Below, one piece after another: positions 13,156 to 23,026 of a DNA stretch of 64,000 nt; position 1 is the stretch's first letter, and every line of letters starts with the position of its first letter. The translations under genes were made by a program, and so were the position numbers. The notes beneath the pieces are model-generated. The model had not been told where the DNA came from, did no database searches, and saw only the letters and a list, made by a program, of their open reading frames with translations. The stretch comes from Cavia porcellus (Eukaryota > Chordata > Mammalia > Rodentia > Caviidae): contig NW_026947514.1 in assembly GCF_034190915.1 (NCBI RefSeq), positions 4,299,701-4,363,700 on the forward strand, in the 5' to 3' direction.

Positions 13156-14205
13156 CTTCATCTCTCTGTTGTGTTTGTCTGCTTTGCTTAGTGATTTTTT
13201 CCTAAATGTATCTAGGCTGTATTTCAGTATTCTTTGCAGGGTTGGCTTAGTGATCATAAAGTTCTTCAGCTGTCCTTTGTCATGGAAGTATCTTATTTCT
13301 CCATCCATTTTGCAGGATACATCAGTCTAGTTTGGAAATCATTTTTCTTTAGAATCTGAAATACTTCACTCTATGTTCTTCTTGACTTCATTTTTTGTGT
13401 TGAGAAGTCTGCTGTGATTCTGATAGGTTTTCCTTTATAGGTGATTTGTCTTTTCTAACAGCTGTTAATATTCTGTTCTTATGTTGGATTTCTGGGATGG
13501 TGATTATTATATGTTTGGGTGTAGTTTTATTTTGGTTATAGCTATTTGGGGTTCTATATGCTTCACTAATTCATATGTCAGTTTCCATTCTCATGTTTGG
13601 GAAATTTTCAGCTATTACTTCTGTAAATAGTCTCTTGATATCATTTGTGTTGTCCTCTTCTTTTTCATTTATCGCTATCAACCTTATGTTGTTTTTCTTT
13701 GCATTATCTTGCAGCTGTTGATTTGTTATTTCCTGATTCCTTGTTATTTTTAAAAGATCTTTCCTTTCCTGTTCACTAGCTGCAATCTTGTCTTCGAGGT
13801 CTGAAATTCTATCTTCACTTTCATTGAGGTGGTTTTGACACCTTTCAATGGAATTTTTGATTTCCTGTGTATCTCTTTGAATCTGTTTCACGTATTCTAT
13901 TTGTTTCTTATAGTGTTCATCCAGGGATTCTATCTTTTTGTTTTGTTCCTCTAATTTTTTACTGTGTCTTCTTTAGATGTGTTCAGCATCTCTTTCATTT
14001 CTTCTATCATTTCTTCTTTTACCTGGGATGTTATTTCTAGTTTGAATTCCTTTAAAGCTTCCCAGAGTTGCTTCTTTACTTCAGTTGCAGTGATTTCAGG
14101 TATTTCAGGTGTATGGCATATATTTTCTTCTATGTACATGGCTCCTAGGCGTTCTTGTGATAGGCTAGAGGTTTGAGATTGCATTTTGGTCTTTTGTTTT
14201 GTCAA
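13156..14205 (-). pseudogene. L1-4 ORF1, broken
   Basis: ORF1 is the L1 RNA-binding chaperone: a coiled coil (about 13790-13930), an RRM-like domain (about 13570-13700) and a C-terminal domain. The expected start codon at 14205, matching the ATG of the copy at 62008, is TTG here. A frameshift near 13950 separates the N-terminal block (about 75 residues of true ORF1) from the coiled coil. The C-terminal frame runs past the usual stop into the ORF2 start region (13117-13308). Usual length is about 349 residues. Confidence 0.82.
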
Positions 14206-14289
14206 CTTCCTATATTTTCCTATATTTTTGTGTTTCAAGTGTTGTTCTAAGGCTTCTCTGGGCATGTTGGAAATCACCTGCTATGCCCT

Positions 14290-14830
14290 CAGCTCCTGGG
14301 ACAGGATGGAGATTGCTGGGCGTGGTACAGTCAGGCCCATAGGACCTCCTGTGCCACCTCCAGTGTTCCAGGCATCTGGGCAGGCACCTAACCACTGTGG
14401 ATGATGATCCAAAGCTCTCCCTGGGCAGAGACGAATATGCTGGAATTCACTTGACGTGCTCTCAATCCACCTGATTGAAGAAGGTCACTGGGTGTAATCT
14501 AGTCAGGCCTCAAAATCTCCCAAGCTTAGTCTAGTGTGGCTGGAGGCTGTGCAGGTCCTTGACCACTGAGAGCAATGATCTTACATTCTCCTGGGGCTTA
14601 GGATGGTGAGCAGGAACTCATCCCCACCAGCAGCCCAGTTCCCTCCTCTGGCAGCACAGTTCCCCAGATTGAAAGAAGGTCACTGGGCATGGCCCAGGCA
14701 GGCCTGAAACCTGCAGAGCCCAGTCTAGTGTGGCTGGAAGTTGGATGCATCCTTGACCACTGGGAGCGATGGTCTTAAACTCTCCTGGGGCTCAGGGTGG
14801 TGTGCAAGAACTCAAGTAGCAAATTTCCCT
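14290..14830 (-). repeat. Tandem units of about 165-195 bp in the L1-4 5' UTR (promoter monomers)
   Basis: Blocks sharing GAAGGTCACTGGG-like, AGTCTAGTGTGGCTGGA, CCTTGACCACTG and TCTCCTGGGGCT recur near 14477-14620 and 14672-14815, about 195 bp apart; a weaker first unit starts near 14310. This is the arrangement seen in monomeric L1 promoters of rodents. Promoter function is inferred from family knowledge only. Confidence 0.75.
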
Positions 14831-15057
14831 GCAGTGGGATTACACAGAAATCCTCTGTCTCACATCTGTCAAATAAGAGTGTGCTGAGGGGGACAGGGCT
14901 CCAGAACCCAACCTGTGGTCTATATCGCAGTCAGATTTTGGAGGTTTCAGTCTATACTCATTTGGCTTCAAGGCAGGGTGGCATGGCAGGGCCACAGTTC
15001 ATGGAAGCTGCAAACAGGAAGGCGGAGACCAGCAAAAGAGCCAAAAGATAGCCTCTT

Positions 15058-16287
15058 CATAAATGGTTCAGGAAAAATTGGCTCTGCACATGCCAAAGAT
15101 TAAAATTGGACTAATGCCTTTCACTGTGTACCAAGATAGAATCAGAATGAATCAAATATCTTAATACTAAAACAGAAATATGAAATCTGCTGGAAGATAG
15201 AGTCGGTAAAACTATTGAAGATATTGGTGTAGGCAAAGATTATAAACAAAATCCCCAGTTGCACAGAAAATATCACAAAGAATCAACAACTGGGATCTCA
15301 CCCAAATGAAAATCTTTTGCACAGGAAGAGAAACCACCAACAGAGTGAAGAGAAAACCCACAACGTGGCAGAAAATGTTTGCCAGCTGAACCTCAGACAA
15401 GAACATATGAAGAACTCAAAAAAGTCAGTCCTCCCAGATTTAAAAATCCAATCCAAAAATGGACATCTGGGATGAATACAAACTTCTCAGATGAAGAAAT
15501 GTGAACAACAAATAAATATGTCAAAAATGTTCAATATCACTGGTCATTTGAGACAATAAAATTAAAACAACACTGATATCCCACCTCCTCTCAGAAAGTA
15601 AGACTATTATCAATAAAACAAGCAATAACAAATGCCAGAGGGACTATGGTTAAAAACAGACACTTCTCCACTGTTGGTGGGAATGCAACCACTGTGGAAG
15701 TCAGTGGAGAGATTCCTCAAAAAGCTAGAAATAGACGTACCATTTGACCTAGCTATTCCCCCTTGTAGGTATCTTCCCCAACATCATGCCACAGTGATGT
15801 ATGTACACTCACATTTATAGCAGCACAATTTATAATAACCAAATCTTTGAAATAAAGATTTAAATGCCCATCAATTGGGGAATAACTATAAAAGATGTGC
15901 TATTTTTTATATAGCAGGGTACTAATCAGCCATAAAGAAGGATAAACTGGAGTCTTTTCTAGGTAAATGGATAAAACCTGAAACTATACATACTAGTAAA
16001 ATAAATAAGACACATGTGTAAACATCATATTGTCTCAGTGTGAGAAGCTGAAAGATATAGATGTTGTAGATATATATAAAAAGAGTTAAGACATACAACT
16101 AATTTCTCTGAGTTCACTGAAGAGAAAGATTCATGGAGGTATTGTTTAGACAGTTGAATGCAGATGTCTTGTGCTCTGGCACAAGCTTTGATTTTTTTTT
16201 TTTTTAGGTTTTTTTCTTCTTTTTTTTTTTCTTTCCGTGCTTGAAATAAAATGGATTTGGAGAAAAAAATTCAACTGTAAAAAAAAA
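15058..16287 (+). mobile_element. L1-2, 3' part: ORF2 C-terminus and 3' UTR
   Basis: Continues ORF2 of L1-2 exactly where it stopped at 7400 (the duplicated AAAGATAGCCTCTT joins the two). Decayed C-terminal codons run to about 16050; the zinc-knuckle region lies near 15630-15690 and the HSHLYSST-like segment near 15810. The 3' UTR is short (about 240 bp) with T-rich runs near 16190-16235, an AATAAA signal at 16246 and an A-run at 16279-16287. The right TSD GAAACACTTCA follows at 16288-16298. Confidence 0.85.
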
Positions 16288-16873
16288 GAAACACTTCATT
16301 CCCTGCTCTTCTTGACTTGGTGATTTGTGTTGAGAAGTCTGCCATGATTCCGATAGGTTTTGTTTTATAGGTTATGTGATTCTTTTCTCTAGCAGCTTTT
16401 AATAGTCTGTTCTTATGCTGAATTTCTGGGATCTTCATTATTATATGTAGAATTGTAAGTTTATTTTGGTTATAGCTAAATGGATCACTATATGTCATGC
16501 TTATCTGTATGTCAGGTTCTTTTCCTGTTTGGAAAGTTTTGTGCTATTTTTCTGCAAATTATCTCTTATGTAATTTGTGTTGTTTCCTTTTTTGTTGACA
16601 CCTATCAGGTTTATATTTTGCTCTTTGCATCAATCTGCAGCTGTTGAATTGTTATTTACTGATTCCTTGTTATTTTGAAGAAATCTTTCTTTTCATGCTC
16701 ACTAGCTCCAATCCTGTCTTCAAGTCTGAAAGTTAGGCTTCAATTTCATTTATGTAGTTTTGCCAGCTTTCAGTGGAATTTTTGATTTCCTGGATATCTC
16801 CTTGAATCTGTTTTATGTATTCTAATTGTTTCCTGTAGCATTTATTCAAGGTTTGCGTGATTTCTCTGTGCTC

Positions 16874-16974
16874 TCTTTTCTTTTTTTTTTTTTTTTTTTT
16901 TTGTACTGGGCATCAAACTTACAACCTTGTGCTTGCCAGGCAGGCACTTACACCACTGAGTTAAATCTCTGACG
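16874..16974 (-). mobile_element. ID-like tRNA-derived SINE (copy 1)
   Basis: On the minus strand it reads as a diverged tRNA-like body (A-box TTAACTCAGTGG, B-box region GTTTGATGCC) ending in a long A tail (T-run 16881-16901 on plus). Flanked by the 8-bp TSD CTGTGCTC (16866-16873 and 16975-16982). It lies in ORF1 of L1-1. More diverged than copies 2 and 4. Confidence 0.88.
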
Positions 16975-17289
16975 CTGTGCTCCTATTTTTATCTAAGTCT
17001 TCTTTGGATATACTCACCAGTTCTTTAATTGTGTTTATCATTTCTGTTTTCATCTGAGAGATTATTTCTGATCTAATTTCTTTTTCAGCTTCCTGAAGTT
17101 GTTTCTTAACTTCTATGCTATTATTTCAGAAATTTCATGTGTGTGTTTTTCAAATTCATCCATGTCTTTGTCTCCTGTACTTGATCTGGATGGACTGGAA
17201 GTTTGAGATTGCATATTGTTCTTTCATTTTGGCATTTTGCTGTGTTCCTCTGTATCTGCTGGAAGTAGAGTCCGAGTTGTTTCCTGTGC

Positions 17290-17620
17290 TGGCAGCCCGT
17301 CCAGCAGTGGGCCTCACTGAGTGTTGCCCATAGTTTCAGGTCTCTGGGTCCAGACTCCTGTTCCTTGTGGGATGATTCCCAGGTGTGGGTGGGTTTCTTG
17401 GTGCACCTTCCAGCCTCCACAAGTCTCATCTATGGTTCCTGGTGTGGGCAAGTCACTGGGCACAGCCTCCCAGTCCCCACGGGTCTCACTGCTACCAGAT
17501 TACTATGGGCCACTGGGTGTGAACTTCTGGTCCCTGTGGCCTCATAGATAGTTCCCAGGTTTGGGCAGTTCCTGGGCACAGACTCCCAAACCCCACAGGA
17601 CTCAGTGGGTGTTTCCAGAT
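17290..17620 (-). repeat. Tandem units of about 60 bp in the L1-1 5' UTR
   Basis: GTGTGGG- or TTTGGGCA-like anchors recur at about 17382, 17442, 17502 and 17559 (spacing 60, 60, 57), each followed by CACTGGG- or CCTGGGCACA-like sequence and a CTCCCAGTCCCCAC-like block. At least four, probably five, units. Probably promoter monomers of an older L1 subfamily. Confidence 0.75.
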
Positions 17621-17623
17621 TAC

Positions 17624-19198
17624 TCCAATAGCATCTCTCATGGAGTTAGAAAAAACATTGCTAAAATTCACTTGAAACCAGAAGAGCCCTAAAATAGCAA
17701 AAGCAATTTTAACAGCAAATGCAAGGCTTGAGCATCACAATCCCTGAGTTCAAATTATACTACAAAGCTACAGTGATTAAAATAGCATGGAACTATCAAA
17801 AAAAAAAAGCAGACCTGAGTATCATTGAAATATATTAGGTGTGGAAACCACTGCAAATGTACTCAGTCATCTTATCTTTGACAAAGGTGCTTTCACTGGA
17901 GGAAAGATAGTCTCTTTAATAAATGATGCTAGAAAAACTGGCTTTGAACATGCCAAAGATTAAAATGAAACACATATCTTTCACCATGAACTAAACTAAA
18001 ATCAAAATGGATCAAAGAGCTAAATATTAAAGCAGAAACACTAAATCTGCTGGAAGGAAGAACAGGTAGAACTCTTAATGGCATTGCTTTAGGCAAGACT
18101 TTATGAACAAAACTCTGACAGGAACTATCACAAATAATCAACTGGGACCTTATCTTGTTAAAAAGCTTTTGCCCAGCAAAAGAACCAGCAGCAGAATAAA
18201 GAGACAAACCCCAGTGTGGGCGAATAAGTTTCACATCTGTACCTCAGAAAATGACATATCAAGAATAAAAAAAAAAATTAAAAACCACACCCTCCCCAAA
18301 TTTAAAACCCAAAAATGAGCATCTGAAATGGATAGATTCTGTTTCAGATGAAGTAGAAATGGCAAGTAAATATGTGAAAAATTATGCAGCATCACTGGTT
18401 TTAGAAAGGTGTGATCTTAGATTCCATGTCACTCCAGAAAGGATGGCTGTTATAAAGAAATAAACCAATAACAATTCTTGGATGACTGTGGGGGGAAAAG
18501 GAACTTCACAGTTCATAGGAGTGTAGACTGGTGCAATCAATTCTGGAGATTCCTCAGAAAACTAGGGCTTGAGATTCCATTTGATTCAGCTATTTTGCTT
18601 CTTGGTATCTTCTTGAAAGAATTAAAAGCATCATATCAAAACAACATATGCATATCCATGTTTAAGCAGCACAGTTTTTAATAGCCAAATATTGCAAACC
18701 CCCCAATGCTCATCAACTGATAAGTGAATAAAGAAGTTGTGGGGTATTTTTTATACAAAGGACTACTTCTGTGCCATAAGAAAGGTAAGCTAGAGACATT
18801 TCTCGCTAAATGGACACACCTTGAGATCATATTCTTACGTGAAATAAATAGACCCACATGTTCAAATATCCCACATAGTTTCTCTGGCATAAGAAACCAA
18901 AACTGTAAATAAGGACCAAAGTGCGTAATAGATGTTGGGAAATGAGATGTTGGGAATAACCCTTCTCAAATGAGAAGGGTTACAGGGAAGGGTGTGGGGA
19001 AAAGAAAAGAAGAGACAAGGAAAATGTAACAGTAGAAGAAAATGGAAACAAAGCTTTTGTAAATAAAAATGGAAAGGGGGATTTAAGGGAGGGAAGGAGA
19101 ACAGGAAAAAAAGAAGTAAGATCTATTACATACAGGTACAAACTCCCTATAATGAATGCTATCATTAGGATAACTAAAATGTCCCAATAAAATAAAAT
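17624..19198 (+). mobile_element. L1-7, plus-strand old LINE-1 3' part (ORF2 C-terminus and 3' UTR)
   Basis: Begins in mid ORF2 just after the C-terminus-coding [19 protein letters not shown] region (17650-17720) and runs through the zinc-knuckle region (near 18480-18540) to the ORF2 stop at 18890-18892. The 3' UTR (18893-19198) holds a polypurine tract (about 18985-19115) and ends CCCAATAAAATAAAA. It starts where the L1-1 5' UTR ends, so L1-1 probably inserted into it and its left part lies outside the window. Heavily mutated. Confidence 0.82.
18958..18981. repeat. Perfect short palindrome in the L1-7 3' UTR
   Basis: AACCCTTCTCA and TGAGAAGGGTT (11-bp arms) around a 2-base AA loop. Not seen in other L1 3' UTRs in the window. 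Confidence 0.95.
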
Positions 19199-19830
19199 TC
19201 TTTCTCCATGCCTTGGAAGTGTTCTGCTAGTATTTCCATGAACAGGGTTTTTAATGTCCTACCTACTAATTTTTTATTGATTCTGATTAATCTTACATTA
19301 TTCTTCTTTATGTCACCTGGCAGCCTTTGAGTTGATTTTTCATGATCTATTGGCATTTTTACATAGTCTTTCATTTGATCAATGCTAATCACAAACCTGT
19401 CTTCTGAATCTGATATTCTACATTCACACTAGTTGCTTTTGCTGTGTAGAGTTTCAATAGAATTTTCCACCTCGTGTATGTCTGTTTGAATCTGTCTTAC
19501 AAAATCCAGTTCTTCCCTATGTTGGGCATTCATGGCTCCTACCAATTTCCTAAGCTCCTCTATTATTTATCTGTATCTTCTCTAGATTCACTAAACATGT
19601 TCTTCGTTATGATTGTCATCTCTTTACTTATCTGTATAATTATTCCTGATTTGTGAATGTTTTTCAATAGACTCATTCTTCTGCTTCTGCTGATACCATT
19701 TGAGAAAGTCTAACTGCTTGTTTTTTATTTCTTCCATCTCAGCGCGCCTGGATTGGACTTGGTCAAGATGGAAGTCTAAGGTTGCAACTTACTTCCATGC
19801 TTTCTCATTTTCTATGTTTAAAATTTTTTC
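19199..19830 (-). pseudogene. L1-8, old LINE-1 ORF1 fragment
   Basis: Read leftward from about 19760, this resembles ORF1: an N-terminal segment with KKQLDFLKWYQ-like residues, a coiled coil with repeated Glu/Lys/Asn (19440-19690) and the start of the RRM domain (LPGDIKKNNVRLIRINKK near 19260-19330). It ends at 19199, directly at the A tail of L1-7. Strongly diverged; multiple stops. Confidence 0.6.
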
Positions 19831-20564
19831 TGCATTGAACCTTGTAAATCGCTTATGATACGTAGATTTATTACTAGTATTGAATCCTCTTTAGGAAGTG
19901 ACTACTTTTCAGAGATTTTGTTCTTAGGCATAGCTGTCTTTTGCCTTTTGAATCTATCCCAAGATCCTGCCTCTACAATTTATTAGGGATGAGAGGTTGC
20001 TACCTGTCTGGCTTAGCATTAAGTTCTTTAGCCCTGGACTAGAGTATTGTTTGTGACTCTAGATAATCTCAGTATTGGCATACAAGGAAGCAAAACTGAC
20101 CACAACCATGTCACTTTGGATACAGTGGTACAATCAATAATAATATTATCATTGAGCACAGTTCTGAAAATGACAAATGATTGATAACTCAATTTGCTAC
20201 CTTTAATCATATTTACAGAATTTATACTCATATAACAAAATCTAAAACAAATCAGAAAATTATATACAATAAATATCCAGTAAACAGACTGATTTTACCC
20301 TCAAGGGAGAATATTTAAAAGGGATAAGAGGGGGAAATAGAGAAATAATCAAAAGAGAAAGTGATAAGGAGCAAGGCTGCAGGATAAAGGAAGATTAGCT
20401 TTGGGAAACTGATGGAGAAGACCGGAGGAAAAGGAGAAAGGAAAACATGAAAATAAAAAGAAAAGAAAACAAAAAATTAAAAATAGTGGTCACAGTCATG
20501 AAAAAATTCAAGAAAATAGCAGGGAGGGAGGGACAAAAAAAACCCAGATACAAAGAGAGGGGAG
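19831..20564. other. Unassigned AT-rich stretch, possibly the 5' UTR of L1-8
   Basis: No recognisable gene. The position upstream of L1-8 ORF1 (minus strand) makes an old L1 5' UTR possible. It contains purine-rich runs near 20320-20540. I see no convincing similarity to other parts of the window. Confidence 0.4.
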
Positions 20565-20593
20565 AGAGAGACAGAAAACAGAGACAGACAGAC

Positions 20594-20629
<36 letters not shown>
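20565..20629. repeat. Microsatellite (GA)n with an internal GACA stretch
   Basis: A short imperfect purine microsatellite: GAGA units, a GACAGACA stretch near 20581-20598, then about 15 uninterrupted GA units to 20629. Confidence 0.95.
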
Positions 20630-20631
<2 letters not shown>

Positions 20632-20688
20632 TTTCTGCAATTTCAAGCCTGTGGTTGTCTTCCAAAGCCTACAGTGTTCAATTCACTG

Positions 20689-20970
20689 TAGAAGGAAAAT
20701 GAAAAATATAGTAGCCCTTGTTCATTTTTAGTTATTTAGTTCTGAATGCCCTGTAATACTTTCATTCTCTTGAATGGTTTTATACTATTTTATTATGTTT
20801 GATATTATTGTATATGAAGTTATGCTCAACTATTTCAAAGAAAGAGACATTATGGTAGCTACTATTAATTACGGGTTGTCTTGTAGTGAAATACTGTGTT
20901 GCTTACATTGCTCTGTTCTGATCTGCTTTGTTATGTCCTCTTTTGTCTTAATCTCTTTAAAATAAAAAAA
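20689..20970 (+). mobile_element. L1-9, 5'-truncated LINE-1 of 282 bp, 3' UTR only
   Basis: Matches the terminal 3' UTR of L1-3 (about 3370-3640) and, inverted, of L1-4 (7418-7680). It ends TTTAAAATAAAAAAA and has the 9-bp TSD AATTCACTG (20680-20688 and 20971-20979). One of three 3'-UTR-only insertions here. Confidence 0.85.
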
Positions 20971-20979
20971 AATTCACTG

Positions 20980-21754
20980 GTGGACAAAGGAGTCAGACAA
21001 ACCCCACCCCCAAGATATATGTCGAATGATCCCAGAAAGCCTGTCATAGAATTAGGGCGGATGCTAGATACTACCAGCAACCCTGCAGTAGGATTAGGGA
21101 GGGACGCTAGTTCTGGTACTTTCCGCTATCCAGACATTCAGGCTGCTCCTGACCTCTGATTGTGGGGTTGAGGCCTAAATTGTTGAGCCTAGACCACTCT
21201 AGGGTTCTCTTGCTGGCCCAACCATGGCTCCCTGGCCTCAGCTGTCTCCCATGGTTCACTCTCATCCAGGAACTGTGGGATTTCAACACTGGAAGTGCTA
21301 AGAGGAATCCAACACACGGCTTCTCTGAGTCCCAGGTTCAGTTGACCCCTCCCTAAAGTGCCATCTGGCCAAGCTCCCTCTCGAGGCAATATGGCAGTCA
21401 GTCACTCACCAGCTGTTCTAACACCCAGCAGTCACTGCTCTGTTCCACTTGTGTGCTTCTCCCTAGAGGCCTCTGGATTCACCTGTCCTCAATGTCTCTA
21501 TAGACTTAATCCTCCGCTCTCACACCGTGAGACAGACATCAGGTTAGAAGTTACAGATTGACCCCTCTTTATTTTGAGTTCAGTTCTGTCTTGTCACTTT
21601 CTCTGCAGGCTCCAGTTTTCCTTCAGCTCCTTCCTGGCCCTCAGGGACCCACCTACATCCTTCTTTGCTTCTCCAAGTTGTCTTCTAGTGTCTGGATTCT
21701 GAATCTTGTACACATTGATCTGTTGCTGCTTACCACTCCTTCATCTTTCTGGAG
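20980..21754. other. GC-richer unassigned stretch
   Basis: Clearly less AT-rich than its surroundings, with several CCCTGG/CCTCAG-type motifs. It lies directly upstream (plus sense) of an ancient minus-strand L1. Open frames of 60-96 codons occur but lack any domain I recognise and are probably chance. It could be an old L1 5' UTR or unique DNA. Confidence 0.35.
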
Positions 21755-22618
21755 GTCTTCATTTGCAATTTTTAGATAACTAAATTTTTGAACTTTTTTC
21801 AGGTAACTATTGGCAATCAATACTTTTCTTTTGTAGGGAGTCTGTTCAGTTCAAATGAACTGAACCATCTATTTGTAGATGAGGCTCTTTGACTCTTTTG
21901 ATTTCAAGATTTTTGAGAACTTTAGATATTCTAGTTATTAATCCTCTGTGAGAGCAGCTGGCAATAATTTTGTCCCATTAGGAAGGCTGTCTATTAGTTA
22001 TTTACTTAGTTGTGCAAAACATTGTAAATTTGATGTAGTCCCATTGTTGAATTTTGCCATTATTATTTGTGCTATTTGCATCCTATTTAGAAAATCTTTG
22101 CCTGCTCATATGGTGTCAAATGTGTGCTTTTAGGCACTTAAAAATTCTTATCTTACACAGAGATATTTGATACATTTTGAATTAATTTTTGTACAAAGTA
22201 AGAGATGGGGATCTACTTTCAATATTCCATACATGGGTACCTAAAATCCCAGCACAATTTGTTAAAAAGCTTGTATTTTTCCAACATATATTTTTGGTAC
22301 CTTGTACAAAATAAGGCAGCTGTAACTGCCTGTGTTTCTTTCTGTGTCCTCTATTCTCTTAATTTAACTGTATGTCTATTTTTGCCAGTTTTTGTTAGTA
22401 TATTTTGGTGCTATAATTTGAAACTTGATATAGTGGTAACTTCACCCTCATTCTTCTTGTGTAGGAAGGCATTGACTAATCTTGGTAATTTCTGATTCCC
22501 TATAAATATTAGATTTTTCTCTAATTATGTAAACAATATCATTTGATATGCTGATGGGGATTGCATGAAATCTGTAGGCAGCTTTGAGAATAAGCTCATT
22601 TTAAAATGTTAATTGGAG
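21755..22618 (-). mobile_element. L1-10, ancient mammalian LINE-1 ORF2 fragment
   Basis: The plus strand reads like the antisense of ORF2 in ancient mammalian L1 families: TTTGATGTAGTCCCATT near 22032, AGATGGGGATCTA near 22203, a TTGCATGAAATCTGTAG-type stretch near 22561. This differs from the rodent-type L1s elsewhere in the window. It is split by L1-11; the continuation is at 27742-27860. The TSD of L1-11 (22603-22618 and 27726-27741) marks the joint. Confidence 0.7.
21844..21865. repeat. Perfect short palindrome in ancient L1-10
   Basis: GTTCAGTTCA and TGAACTGAAC (10-bp arms) around AA. Confidence 0.95.
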
Positions 22619-22894
22619 GATTTCCAGCACTCAGGGAAGATTTGGAACATGGCTGTGAGCCAGAAAGACTCCACCCAATCTCTCAAATCATGGAAGGCCA
22701 CACCAGAAGTCCCTGCGGGCCTAACAGGGCCACACCCAGAAACACCTGGGCACAGACAGATGCCTGCATTCAGTCTCCTGCACAAGGTGATTTCCAGCAC
22801 ACAGGGAAGTTTTGGGACATTGTTGCCAGCTGGTAAGACCCATCCCAGCCTTCCAAATGATTGGAAGCCATATCAGAGGTCCCTGCAGACTTAA
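22619..22894 (+). repeat. 170-bp tandem units in the L1-11 5' UTR
   Basis: GATTTCCAGCAC(T/A)CAGGGAAG starts at 22619 and again at 22789. Each is followed by GGAACAT/GGGACAT, CCAATC/CCAGCC and CAGAGGTCCCTGCAG-like blocks. The second unit is cut at the ORF1 deletion joint. Confidence 0.8.
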
Positions 22895-23003
22895 CTTCAT
22901 GAACATCAGACCAACCCTACAAAGAGTACTGAAAGACATTCTAGACAGACATAGGAAAAAAATCACTAAGCAAGGCAAACAATTAAACAGACTGGAAAGA
23001 TAA
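22895..23003 (+). pseudogene. L1-11 ORF1 C-terminal remnant
   Basis: Encodes only the last about 35 residues of ORF1 (NIRPTLQRVLKDILDRHRKK near 22900-22960), corresponding to the end of the 349-residue ORF1 at 28526-29575. The joint to the 5' UTR falls at AAC (22893-22895), a 3-bp overlap between the two parental sequences. The frame is closed at 23001-23003. Confidence 0.85.
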
Positions 23004-23026
23004 ATAATCAACAACAGAAAAATAAT

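Larger units (their letters stand above)
7401..15043 (-). mobile_element. L1-4, full-length minus-strand LINE-1 with two nested insertions
   Basis: The element reads right to left: 5' UTR with about 195-bp tandem units (14206-15043), ORF1 (about 13156-14205), ORF2 (7984-13155) and a 3' UTR of about 580 bp ending in a T-rich stretch (an A tail on its own strand) at 7402-7418. It is flanked by the perfect 14-bp TSD AAAGATAGCCTCTT (7387-7400 and 15044-15057). Removing the insertions 8890-9556 and 10621-11345 leaves about 6.2 kb, the normal length of a complete L1. The host is the older L1-2. Confidence 0.93.
16299..17623 (-). mobile_element. L1-1, 5'-ward part: ORF1 and 5' UTR
   Basis: Resumes the ORF1 of L1-1 that stopped at 561. 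Read leftward from about 17200, it gives the ORF1 N-terminus, coiled coil and C-terminal domain (IPEIQHKNRLLKAAREK near 16380-16440), with stops and frameshifts. An ID-like SINE splits it at 16874-16974. The 5' UTR (about 17210-17623) is GC-rich and built of roughly 60-bp units. Confidence 0.85.

Noticed and set aside
17115..17551. Overlapping 60-102 codon frames near 17115-17551 as small genes
   Set aside because: They fall in the GC-rich, about 60-bp-repeat 5' UTR of L1-1 and encode low-complexity text.
20395..20731. Ser/Leu-rich and Arg/Glu-rich frames around 20395-20731
   Set aside because: Produced by the GA microsatellite on both strands.
21162..21779. Several 64-73 codon frames in the GC-richer stretch as an exon
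   Set aside because: No splice-site or codon-use support that I can see; frames overlap in different phases.
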